From: Actinomyces sp. HMSC035G02
GTDB lineage: Bacteria; Actinomycetota; Actinomycetes; Actinomycetales; Actinomycetaceae
Assembly: GCA_001838165.1 (NCBI GenBank)
Contig: KV835888.1
Location: forward strand, 19,165 to 31,879
DNA: 12,715 nucleotides
Direction of reading: 5' to 3'
The notes beneath the pieces are model-generated. The model was not told where the DNA came from, did no database searches, and was given only the letters and a program-made list of their open reading frames with translations. Shown here piece after piece: positions 1-5,497 of this stretch. Position numbers and translations under genes: made by a program. The stretch's first letter is position 1, and every line of letters starts with the position of its first letter.

Positions 1-111
1 CGTGCCCTCCGGTCCCTCCGGCGCCCTTCACACCAGTGGGGCCTGGTTGTGTTGTGTGGCTTGGCGCGTTGTTTTGGTGCCTGTCCGGGCCCCGCCACCG
101 CCCACGGGCGC

Positions 112-149
112 CGCAGCTCGCCCCGCGTTTCGCAGCTCGCCCCTGCCCT
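112..149. repeat. Two-unit 19-bp tandem repeat (array D)
   Basis: CGCAGCTCGCCCC occurs at 112-124 and again at 131-143, exactly 19 bases apart. The remaining six bases of each unit differ. A related GCCCTCCGGTC occurs at 4-14 and 145-155. No ORF with protein-like composition covers the region. The unit length matches the arrays further downstream, which is the reason for listing so small a repeat. Function unknown. Confidence 0.6.
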
Positions 150-211
150 CCGGTCTCCTCCACAGTGGCGTGGCCACCAAGAAACCGCGTTTTTGCTTGT
201 TGATTAGGGGT

Positions 212-280
212 ATTGCACTACTTAGGGAGGCATTGCACTACCTAGTAGCTAGTGCATTGCTGGCCTATCTAGTGCATCGC
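212..280. repeat. Mirror-symmetric array of four TGCACTA sites (array A)
   Basis: TTGCACTA lies at 213-220 and 233-240, 20 bases apart. The inverted form TAGTGCAT lies at 250-257 and 270-277, also 20 bases apart. All four sites are placed symmetrically about position 245 (213+277 = 233+257 = 490). The bases between sites are partly complementary across the centre, so the whole block is an imperfect long inverted repeat with arms of about 33 bases. It could be a cluster of protein-binding half-sites, a structured RNA or a small non-coding mobile element; the sequence does not decide. Confidence 0.8.
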
Positions 281-321
281 TTCCTCACGCAGCGCATTCC
301 TGCTCATGCCCACGGGGTGTG

Positions 322-420
322 CGGATAGGTTGTTGCTTCACGGATAGGTTATGAGCATGCGGATAGCTTATTTTCCTATCCGCGTGACGATAACCTATCC
401 GCATCGTCACGACCTATCCG
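322..420. repeat. Mirror-symmetric array of six CGGATAGGTT sites (array B)
   Basis: Three direct copies of CGGATAGGTT begin at 322, 341 and 360 (the last with one mismatch). Three inverted copies, AACCTATCCG and close variants, end at 382, 401 and 420. Spacing is 19 bases throughout, and each direct copy mirrors an inverted one about position 371 (all coordinate sums are 742). Local dyads flank two of the sites. CGTGACGAT at 383-391 pairs with ATCGTCACG at 403-411 around the site at 392-401. TGCTTCA at 334-340 nearly pairs with TGAGCA at 352-357 around the site at 341-350. Function unknown. Confidence 0.85.
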
Positions 421-478
421 CGCAGGGGCTTTCCTCTTCTCAGTCATCGCGAAAATGCTTGTTGGAGTGAGGTGTGCA

Positions 479-559
479 CCCGATCGGGAAGATTCAACCC
501 CTTCCGATCGGGTTGAATCCTCCCGATGGGGTTGAATCCTGCCGATCAGGTTGAGTCCT
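479..559. repeat. Three-unit 19-bp tandem repeat with an inverted partial copy (array C)
   Basis: CCGATCGGGTTGAATCCT (504-521), CCGATGGGGTTGAATCCT (523-540) and CCGATCAGGTTGAGTCCT (542-559) are three imperfect copies with a 19-base period. AGATTCAACC at 490-499 is an inverted partial copy facing GGTTGAATCC at 511-520. CCCGATCGGG at 479-488 is a perfect palindrome that repeats the left part of the unit. Further degenerate units may continue to about 597. The core is unrelated to arrays A and B, but the period is the same. Confidence 0.8.
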
Positions 560-630
560 TCGGAGAGGTGTATCGCCTTCCGAGTAGTCGTGGCCTCGGT
601 GCTGTGTCTAGCCCGGTGTTCAGAAATTTC

Positions 631-731
631 GCACGTAATTCTCCCGCGACTCGTTCAAAACCTGAAATCACATCGTTGGAATTGCAGCGTTTTAAGGCTG
701 TCTTAAAAAGTTACCGCTTTAAATTACGTGC
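631..731 (+). repeat. 101-bp dispersed element with inverted ends, copy 1
   Basis: The element begins GCACGTAATT (631-640) and ends with its reverse complement AATTACGTGC (722-731). Counting flanking bases, 625-640 and 722-737 match as an inverted repeat at 15 of 16 positions. A second copy of identical length lies at 12454-12554 in the same orientation; the two align without gaps at about 72 of 101 positions by my count, best over the core TCGTTGGAATTGCA. It is AT-rich relative to its surroundings and encodes no protein. It looks like a MITE- or REP-type non-autonomous element, but a conserved regulatory module is also possible. I see no clear target-site duplication. Confidence 0.7.
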
Positions 732-914
732 GGAATTGAGGTTGGGGGCGTGGATAGGGTGCTTCAGGAGGGCTGATGCCATTGCCGCGAGAGATGATCG
801 GTGGGCAGTGTCGTCAGCTAGGCCTCTCTACGGGCTGGGATCACCCTGCAATCGGTGCGATACCAACGGGTGCAGAGCGCCCGATGCGAGTCGAGGTCGT
901 AACCTGATAACCAG

Positions 915-934
915 GCGACGCCGCGAGGCGTCGC
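915..934 (+). promoter_or_regulatory. Leader hairpin just upstream of the DUF1697 gene
   Basis: GCGACGCC (915-922) and GGCGTCGC (927-934) form a perfect 8-bp stem closed by GCGA, a GNRA-type tetraloop. It ends only a few bases before the long purine-rich ribosome binding site at about 937-947. It may stabilise the leader or affect ribosome access. It lacks a T-run, so it is not an intrinsic terminator. Confidence 0.5.
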
Positions 935-953
935 TCAGGAGGGGAGGAACAGC

Positions 954-1502
954 ATGGAGTACGTGGCGCTGCTGCGCGGCATCAACGTCGGCGGCAACAA
1001 CAAGGTCGTCATGAGCGAGCTGCGCGCACAAATCGCCGCCGAAGGCTTCGGACACGTGCGTACCTACATCAACAGTGGCAACCTCCTTTTCGAGACCGCG
1101 GCCGACGCCTCGCGCGAGGACGTCGCCCAGACCGTCGAGGACATCCTGGCACGCCACTACGACTTCCCGATCCGGCTGGCCCTCCTGACGGCGCAGGACT
1201 ACCTCGCCCAGCTCGATGAACTGCCCGACTGGTGGCATGGCGAGGTCGCCCGGCGTGACGCCCTCTTCTACACGCGAGGCCTAGACCGCGACCACGTGCG
1301 CGAGCGCATCGAGGCCATGGAGCTCGGAGACGAGGCCGTACACTTCGGCGAGCACGCCGTGTTCTGGGGCAAGTTCGACGAGAAGAACTTCCTGAGGACC
1401 GCCTACCACAAGCGCCTCCTGCGCGAGGACTTCTATCGTCAGGTGACGATCCGCTCCGGCTCGACGGTCGAGAAGATCGCGGCCATGCTGTCGCAGGACT
1501 GA
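954..1502 (+). CDS. DUF1697 family protein
   Basis: This 182-residue protein has the hallmarks of the DUF1697 family: an N-terminal YVALLRGINVGG segment (residues 3-14), then TYINSGNLLFET at about residues 38-49, and the family's usual length near 180. No biochemical role is firmly established for the family, and nothing here adds one. There is no signal peptide or membrane segment, so it should be cytoplasmic. The ATG at 954 is well placed behind AGGAGGGGAGG (937-947), and a GNRA-capped hairpin sits directly upstream. The gap of 109 bases to rlmB, which has its own ribosome binding site, suggests separate or only loosely coupled expression. Family assignment is confident; function is unknown. 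Confidence 0.88.
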   Translation: MEYVALLRGINVGGNNKVVMSELRAQIAAEGFGHVRTYINSGNLLFETAADASREDVAQTVEDILARHYDFPIRLALLTAQDYLAQLDELPDWWHGEVARRDALFYTRGLDRDHVRERIEAMELGDEAVHFGEHAVFWGKFDEKNFLRTAYHKRLLREDFYRQVTIRSGSTVEKIAAMLSQD

Positions 1503-1611
1503 GACTCACCCTGCCCAATCGTGATTTAGGCCCCCGCGCGCGCCCCTGCGGCCCCGATGCAGCCCAAAACCCGTACGCTTGTGTCAGTTCACGAGAAAAC
1601 GAGGAGACACC

Positions 1612-2589
1612 ATGGCCTCACACAGCGGGCGCCCCGGCGCCATCCGTAAGAAGGGCACCAAGAAGGGTGCGCAGGTCGGCACCGGCGGCCACTCGCGCCG
1701 CCGCCTCGAAGGCAAGGGCCCGACCCCCAAGGCCGAGGACCGCACCTACCATCCCGCCCACAAGCGCAAGGTGAAGCGCGAGGCTCGCGAGGCTCAGGAG
1801 GCCGCGATTGCTCGCGCCCGCGCGAAGTCCTCGATCCGCATCAAGCCCGGCCACGAGCTGATCGCCGGCCGCAACCCTGTCGCCGAGGCCGCCCGCGCCT
1901 CGGTCCCGATTGAGCGCGTCTTCGTCCTCGACAACGTGAAGGACGACCGCGTGGAGGAGGTCGTGCGCCTCGCCTCGACCATGGGCGCGCCCGTGTACGA
2001 GGTCACCCGCCGCGACCTGGATGTCGCGACCGACGGAGCCGTCCACCAGGGCGTCGCCATTGAGGTGCGCGGCTACGAGTACGCCGACGCCTCGGATCTG
2101 ATTGCGGGTTCTCTGCAGCAGCTGGGCCACCCGCTCCTCGTCGCCCTCGACCAGGTGACGGACCCCCACAACCTGGGCGCGGTCCTGCGCAGCGCCGGCG
2201 CGTTTGGTGCGGACGGCGTCATCATCCCCGAGCGTCGCAGCGCGGGCGTCAACACGACCGCGTGGAAGGTGTCGGCCGGTGCGGCCGCCCGCGTGCCCGT
2301 GGCTCGTGCGACGAACCTTGTGCGCGCCCTCGAAGAGGCTAAGCAGGCCGGCTATTTCGTGGTCGGCCTGGACGGTGGAGGTGACGCGCCCCTGCGTGGC
2401 CTGTCGCTGGCGGACGGCCCCCTCGTGGTCGTGACCGGTGCCGAGGGCGCGGGCTTGTCCCGCCTCGTGCGTGAGACCTGCGATCAGATCGTGTCGATCC
2501 CGATCGCGTCGACCGTCGAGTCCCTCAACGCGGCTGTTGCTACGGGCATCGCCCTGTACGAGGTGGCCTCCCTGCGAGCGCAGGGCTGA
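1612..2589 (+). CDS. rlmB: 23S rRNA (guanosine-2'-O-)-methyltransferase RlmB, TrmH/SpoU family
   Basis: This 325-residue SPOUT-class enzyme should transfer a methyl group from S-adenosylmethionine to a ribose 2'-OH of 23S rRNA. Residues 1-75 form a basic Arg/Lys/Gly-rich extension typical of actinobacterial homologues. A substrate-binding domain follows (about 80-155, starting HELIAGRNPVAEA), then the knotted catalytic domain. Its motif 1 is VTDPHNLGAVLRSAG (about 182-196), motif 2 VVVTGAEGAGLSRL (about 272-285) and motif 3 IPIASTVESLNAAVA (about 297-311). The frame stays open to a TTG at 1579, but the ATG at 1612 follows GAGGAGA (1601-1607) and begins the conserved N-terminus. TACGCT at 1574-1579 is a possible -10. 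A strong terminator follows at 2609-2654. The exact target nucleotide (the E. coli G2251 equivalent, or another as in the related TsnR enzymes) is inferred from family only. Confidence 0.92.
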   Translation: MASHSGRPGAIRKKGTKKGAQVGTGGHSRRRLEGKGPTPKAEDRTYHPAHKRKVKREAREAQEAAIARARAKSSIRIKPGHELIAGRNPVAEAARASVPIERVFVLDNVKDDRVEEVVRLASTMGAPVYEVTRRDLDVATDGAVHQGVAIEVRGYEYADASDLIAGSLQQLGHPLLVALDQVTDPHNLGAVLRSAGAFGADGVIIPERRSAGVNTTAWKVSAGAAARVPVARATNLVRALEEAKQAGYFVVGLDGGGDAPLRGLSLADGPLVVVTGAEGAGLSRLVRETCDQIVSIPIASTVESLNAAVATGIALYEVASLRAQG

Positions 2590-2608
2590 GCCTTCCGAAC
2601 CATCTGTT

Positions 2609-2654
2609 GTCTCGCCGTGGGTGCGCGTTAGCGCCTGCGGCGAGACTCTTTTTT
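2609..2654 (+). terminator. Intrinsic terminator after rlmB, overlapping the end of the convergent gene
   Basis: GTCTCGCCG (2609-2617) pairs perfectly with CGGCGAGAC (2638-2646), with further GCGC pairing possible inside the loop, followed closely by six Ts (2649-2654). On the minus strand the same hairpin lacks a T-run, so it favours plus-strand transcripts. It extends into the last codons and the TAA stop (2628-2630) of the convergent minus-strand gene, separating the housekeeping unit from the island. Confidence 0.85.
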
Positions 2655-3233
2655 GGCGGCTTGGCGCATTGCGATCACGTTCCGTCCCGCGAAGAGGTGG
2701 TCTGTTGGTAGATCGCCCTCAAAGAGGAGCTCTGGCTGCGCGAGCAGTAGCTCATCGAGCTGCAGCGTGACGGCGAGGTCCTGGAGGTAGTGGCCGACGT
2801 CTTCCTTGGTGGTGGGGGTGTTGCGCTGGCTTACCCGGGTGTCGAAGCACCACACCTCGCTCGCGGGACGCCCTTCGGCCGACCAGGGTCGCGCTGCGAT
2901 GAGGATCCGCGACGTCTGATAGCGAGCGGTTGCGGCAGGCTGCGAGGCAGGTTGCGAGGCAGACTGGGGGAACAGGTCGCTGCGCGCAATTGAGTCAGTC
3001 ACGGTGGAGAATAGCGCGCCCATCGTATCGAGGCCGTCCGCGATCTCGGTGCCCACCCACCCCTGCTGGGCGAGCTGCTCGCGCATCCCCGGAGTCTCCA
3101 CCGGGGTGCTTCTCCACCTCGACGCCCAGTAGTTGATGCAGCGAGTGACCGCCTCGTGCGGAGCAGTTGCGACGAGCGCGTGCAGATACCTGCGACGGAA
3201 GACGAGGCGGCGCAGCGAGAAACCGGGGGTCAT
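2628..3233 (-). CDS. Unknown-family paralogue 3 of the type VII-associated cluster
   Basis: I do not recognise this 201-residue protein, but it is clearly a paralogue of the two upstream genes. Shared features are AVTRCINYW (residues 28-36, with Cys32 and Trp36), GWVGTE (58-63), a hydrophobic strand ILIAARP (110-116), EVWCF (126-130, Cys129), and a basic tail with MRQAAKK and four terminal arginines. The order suggests a compact alpha/beta domain; this is inference. Residues 91-101 contain SQPASQPA, encoded by a 12-bp tandem repeat (2934-2969). The ATG at 3233 follows GAGGAGG with good spacing. The 152-base gap upstream is larger than the others in the cluster, so it may have its own promoter; TAGTAT on the minus strand at 3316-3311 is a weak -10 candidate. 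It is the last gene of the cluster. Chaperone, co-substrate or immunity roles are all possible. Confidence 0.75.
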   Translation of the reverse strand: MTPGFSLRRLVFRRRYLHALVATAPHEAVTRCINYWASRWRSTPVETPGMREQLAQQGWVGTEIADGLDTMGALFSTVTDSIARSDLFPQSASQPASQPAATARYQTSRILIAARPWSAEGRPASEVWCFDTRVSQRNTPTTKEDVGHYLQDLAVTLQLDELLLAQPELLFEGDLPTDHLFAGRNVIAMRQAAKKESRRRR

Positions 3234-3385
3234 GAGCTGCCTCCTCGTGCACGACCTGTGTCAGCGCATCAGCACGGTAGCGACGCAAACGAGATGCGCT
3301 GTGGCGTCAGGATACTATTGTGTGGGACTCCCCGGGGATCGACGAGGCATGGGAATCCCCGTGCTGGTCGGCCGGAGGAGGGAGG

Positions 3386-3985
3386 CTACCCCCGGCTCTT
3401 CTTCGCAGCCTTGCGCATTGCCGTGAGCTCAGGGAGTGAGAGGGGGACGTCTGAGGGGATATCCCAGCGATTGAGGTGACGGGCGGGTGCAGTCATGATG
3501 CCCTGTGCGTTGAAGGACTCTTCGAGTGAGTGCATCGACGATTCAGCGTAACTGTTTTCGAGGCCGCTGAGATTCATCCGTGTTGCCCAATCAGTGAGGC
3601 ACCATAGTTCGGTCACCGGACTCGATTCGCTCTCGACTGTGCGCGCGATGATATCCACGTAAACCTTGGTGATGGCAGCTCGCTTGATTCGGTCGGGCAC
3701 GAGAGAGGGGGCATGTGACAAGAGGCGTCGGTATGAGCGTGTCTCGAAGAGAACATTAGTCAGGAATGCGCGACCGCTGTGTCCGATGATCAGTTCCGTT
3801 CCGGTCCATCCCCGCTGCTTGAATTGCTCTTGCATGCCGGTACTGGTGCGGCGGGCCCCCTTCGTATTCCAGAGGCCGACGCAGCGGGAGACGGCATCGG
3901 ACGGGGACGCTGACAGCTGAAAAACGGTGATGGCGCTGAAAGATTCGTTGAATCCTAGCTGCATACTTGAGATGAAAGAGTTCAT
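3386..3985 (-). CDS. Unknown-family paralogue 2 of the type VII-associated cluster
   Basis: This 199-residue protein carries the same landmarks as its neighbours: AVSRCVGLW (residues 31-39, Cys35 and Trp39), GWTGTE (59-64), IIAR (112-115), TELWCL (125-130, Cys129), LPELTAMRKAAKK near the C-terminus and a basic end. It lacks a signal peptide. Its N-terminus (MNSFISSMQLGF) differs from both other paralogues. The coding sequence is visibly less GC-rich than the copies on either side. The gene sits between two direct repeats 900 bases apart (about 3187-3235 and 4087-4135), each carrying the first codons of paralogue 3, as if it had been inserted or shuffled in. The ATG at 3985 follows GGGGAA at short spacing. 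No function is assigned. Confidence 0.72.
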   Translation of the reverse strand: MNSFISSMQLGFNESFSAITVFQLSASPSDAVSRCVGLWNTKGARRTSTGMQEQFKQRGWTGTELIIGHSGRAFLTNVLFETRSYRRLLSHAPSLVPDRIKRAAITKVYVDIIARTVESESSPVTELWCLTDWATRMNLSGLENSYAESSMHSLEESFNAQGIMTAPARHLNRWDIPSDVPLSLPELTAMRKAAKKSRG

Positions 3986-4022
3986 CGTGATTCCCCGTTG
4001 TCGTGGTGGTGCTGTTGCTTCT

Positions 4023-4133
4023 TCATTGCTTCGCTGTCCATGATGCCTTCTCCTGCTGCGGGTCGAGCGCGACCTTGGCGTAGAAGTACCTGCGACGGAA
4101 GACCATTCGGCGCAGGGAGAAACCGGGGGTCAT
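4023..4133 (-). pseudogene. 36-codon remnant of a fourth paralogue
   Basis: Read on the minus strand from the ATG at 4133, this ORF encodes MTPGFSLRRMVFRRRY and about 20 more residues before a TGA. Its first residues nearly match the start of paralogue 3 (MTPGFSLRRLVFRRRY). The DNA at 4087-4135 matches 3187-3235 at 45 of 49 bases by my count. After about 22 codons the similarity stops, and none of the AVxRC, GWxGTE or LWCF motifs follows. It keeps an AAGGAG ribosome binding site, and its ATG overlaps the TGA of paralogue 1 in an ATGA, so it may still be translated. I read it as a decayed or recombined 5' end rather than a working gene. Confidence 0.65.
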
Positions 4134-4780
4134 GACCGCTCCTTCGATGGGAGGAACTTGGCGACGGGATCGAGGAAGCTACCCCGCATCTGGGAGATGT
4201 TGGCGGGGGAGAGGGGGTGCTCCTCGGGTAGTTCCTCACCGTCGACGAGGCGCGGGGGAGCCAGGAGGACGCCCTGCTGGTGCAGGGCCGTGTGCAGGTA
4301 CTCGAAGACACGGGCGAAGGGATCTTTTCCGGGGCGGGCACGCTGAATCGCCGTGTCCCAGGGGAAACACCACAGCTCGGTGCTGGCCTGTTCGGCGTCC
4401 GGCATCGGGCGGGCAGCGATGATGATCGTCGTCTTGTTGAGGTGACGCAGCTGCGCGCGCACCGCCTTCGACGTCAGGTAGACGGCGAGGCCTCCCAAGA
4501 AGAGGCCCGGGGCAATCTCGCCAAGCTCCAGGAAAGTGTCGTCGAAGCGTCTGCGCGAGGTCGTGGTCTGCCCGGGCATGACCGTGACCTCGGTGCCTGA
4601 CCAGCCGATGTCCGCGAAACGCTTGCACATCGTGGTTGACTCGCGCTTGATGCCGATGACTCGCCAGAACTGGGCGCAGCGCGCGACGGCTTCCGCCGGC
4701 GGACACGACACGGTGTACACCGTCATGGGCCGACGCTGAAAGACTGGAAGCTTTAGCGACGAGAATCTCACAGTGACCAC
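4130..4780 (-). CDS. Unknown-family paralogue 1 of the type VII-associated cluster
   Basis: This 216-residue protein is the first and longest of three tandem paralogues. Visible landmarks are AVARCAQFW (residues 31-39, Cys35 and Trp39), GWSGTE (59-64), a hydrophobic stretch at about 89-102 (IAPGLFLGGLAVYL, possibly a membrane-contacting or buried helix), TIIIAARP (118-125), TELWCF (134-139, Cys138), then a helix and VLLAPP at 171-176. The start is uncertain. GTG at 4780 overlaps the WXG100 gene by 13 bases, while GTG at 4771 gives a 4-base GTGA overlap typical of translational coupling. Its stop in turn overlaps the start of the 36-codon remnant. The tight coupling to a WXG100 gene is the main evidence for a role in type VII secretion, such as chaperone, co-substrate or immunity. 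I do not recognise the family. Confidence 0.75.
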   Translation of the reverse strand: MVTVRFSSLKLPVFQRRPMTVYTVSCPPAEAVARCAQFWRVIGIKRESTTMCKRFADIGWSGTEVTVMPGQTTTSRRRFDDTFLELGEIAPGLFLGGLAVYLTSKAVRAQLRHLNKTTIIIAARPMPDAEQASTELWCFPWDTAIQRARPGKDPFARVFEYLHTALHQQGVLLAPPRLVDGEELPEEHPLSPANISQMRGSFLDPVAKFLPSKERS

Positions 4781-5058
4781 AGCGATGAAACCGTTTGCTC
4801 CGTCTCTTCGTAGGTGCGAATAGCATCGTCGAGAAGCTGCCGGGCTCGAGAGAGTGCGTCCGCAGACTCGCGGAGAGCTTCTTCGTCGATCCTCATGCGG
4901 TTCAACGCTGCCCGCGCGGCCTCACCTTCCCAAGTGTTCGCAAGGAACTTCATCATCATCGGGATGGTGTCGATGATTGCTTCCATGTGGTCCACACGTT
5001 GGCTGAGCGTGCTAGATAGAGACTGAAGTCCGTCCTCGTCGACGTAGAGATCTGGCAT
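4768..5058 (-). CDS. WXG100 family type VII secretion substrate
   Basis: At 96 residues this has the size and layout of ESAT-6/CFP-10-like proteins: two amphipathic helices separated by a turn containing WEG (residues 43-45), and YEETE (83-87) near the C-terminus, which fits the YxxxD/E export motif of ESX substrates. Such proteins usually form helical-hairpin dimers and are exported by the FtsK-like ATPase EccC/EssC, which is not in this window. The ATG at 5058 follows AAGGAGA at ideal spacing. It lies 25 bases after the 137-residue helical protein and overlaps the first unknown-family gene. The likely dimer partner is itself or one of the two upstream helical proteins. Confidence 0.88.
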   Translation of the reverse strand: MPDLYVDEDGLQSLSSTLSQRVDHMEAIIDTIPMMMKFLANTWEGEAARAALNRMRIDEEALRESADALSRARQLLDDAIRTYEETEQTVSSLWSL

Positions 5059-5083
5059 GGTTGTCTCCTTCGTTCACGACCTG

Positions 5084-5497
5084 TTAGAAACTCTGAAGAT
5101 TTTGAACTCGCTGTTCGGTCTCTCGACTCATAACAGAGAGTTTTCCTTGGAGGGCGGTGAAAGGATCTTCCTCGTCGTTGTCTTCCGCATCCTGGCGCGC
5201 CTGCTGCATTGCCTTTCTAATGTTGCGCTGGGCGGTTTGCCGCAATGAGGCTGCTGCATCGGAGGTGTCCTCGCCGGAGAAGACATCACGTAGTGTGGTT
5301 TCTCCGTTGTCGATGCGCTCTTGGATCTTCGCCCAGTCGTCGCCCAGCTCTCCCCGGCGTGCTGCCTCGGCATGTTTTCGTAGTCGCTCAGCATGGACTC
5401 GCTCATTCTTTATGCGAAGTTGTTGAATCTCTTGGGATAATTTGTTGAATGAGTGGGCAAATTCCTCGAAATTCTCGATCTTGCCTTCGTAGATCAT
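5084..5497 (-). CDS. Helical type VII-associated small protein
   Basis: This 137-residue protein is rich in charged residues and predicted by eye to be almost all helix: coiled-coil-like heptads over about residues 10-48 and 81-105, a central segment with W55 and GETTLRDVFSGEDTS (65-79), then an acidic linker DAEDNDEED (103-111) before a short last helix. I do not recognise a named family. Its ATG overlaps the stop of the 403-residue gene in an ATGA, and the WXG100 gene follows 25 bases later, so all three should be made together. By analogy with the small helical partners of LXG toxins in Bacillota, it may bind the helical region of the large protein and help present it for export. That analogy is inference. 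Confidence 0.72.
   Translation of the reverse strand: MIYEGKIENFEEFAHSFNKLSQEIQQLRIKNERVHAERLRKHAEAARRGELGDDWAKIQERIDNGETTLRDVFSGEDTSDAAASLRQTAQRNIRKAMQQARQDAEDNDEEDPFTALQGKLSVMSRETEQRVQNLQSF

Noticed and set aside
2..328. Plus-strand frame at the window start
   Set aside because: Composition is not protein-like, there is no ribosome binding site, and the frame runs through the mirrored repeat array.
212..559. CRISPR array
   Set aside because: Repeats are only 7-18 bp with ~9-bp spacers and come in inverted sets; no cas genes are nearby.
526..1014. Plus-strand frame leading into the DUF1697 gene
   Set aside because: Spans repeat array C and the 101-bp element, and overlaps the DUF1697 gene in another frame.
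3982..4341. 119-codon minus-strand frame containing MDSEAMKKQQHHH
   Set aside because: Mostly an alternate frame of paralogue 1 with Ser/Pro/Arg-rich composition; no start signal of its own.
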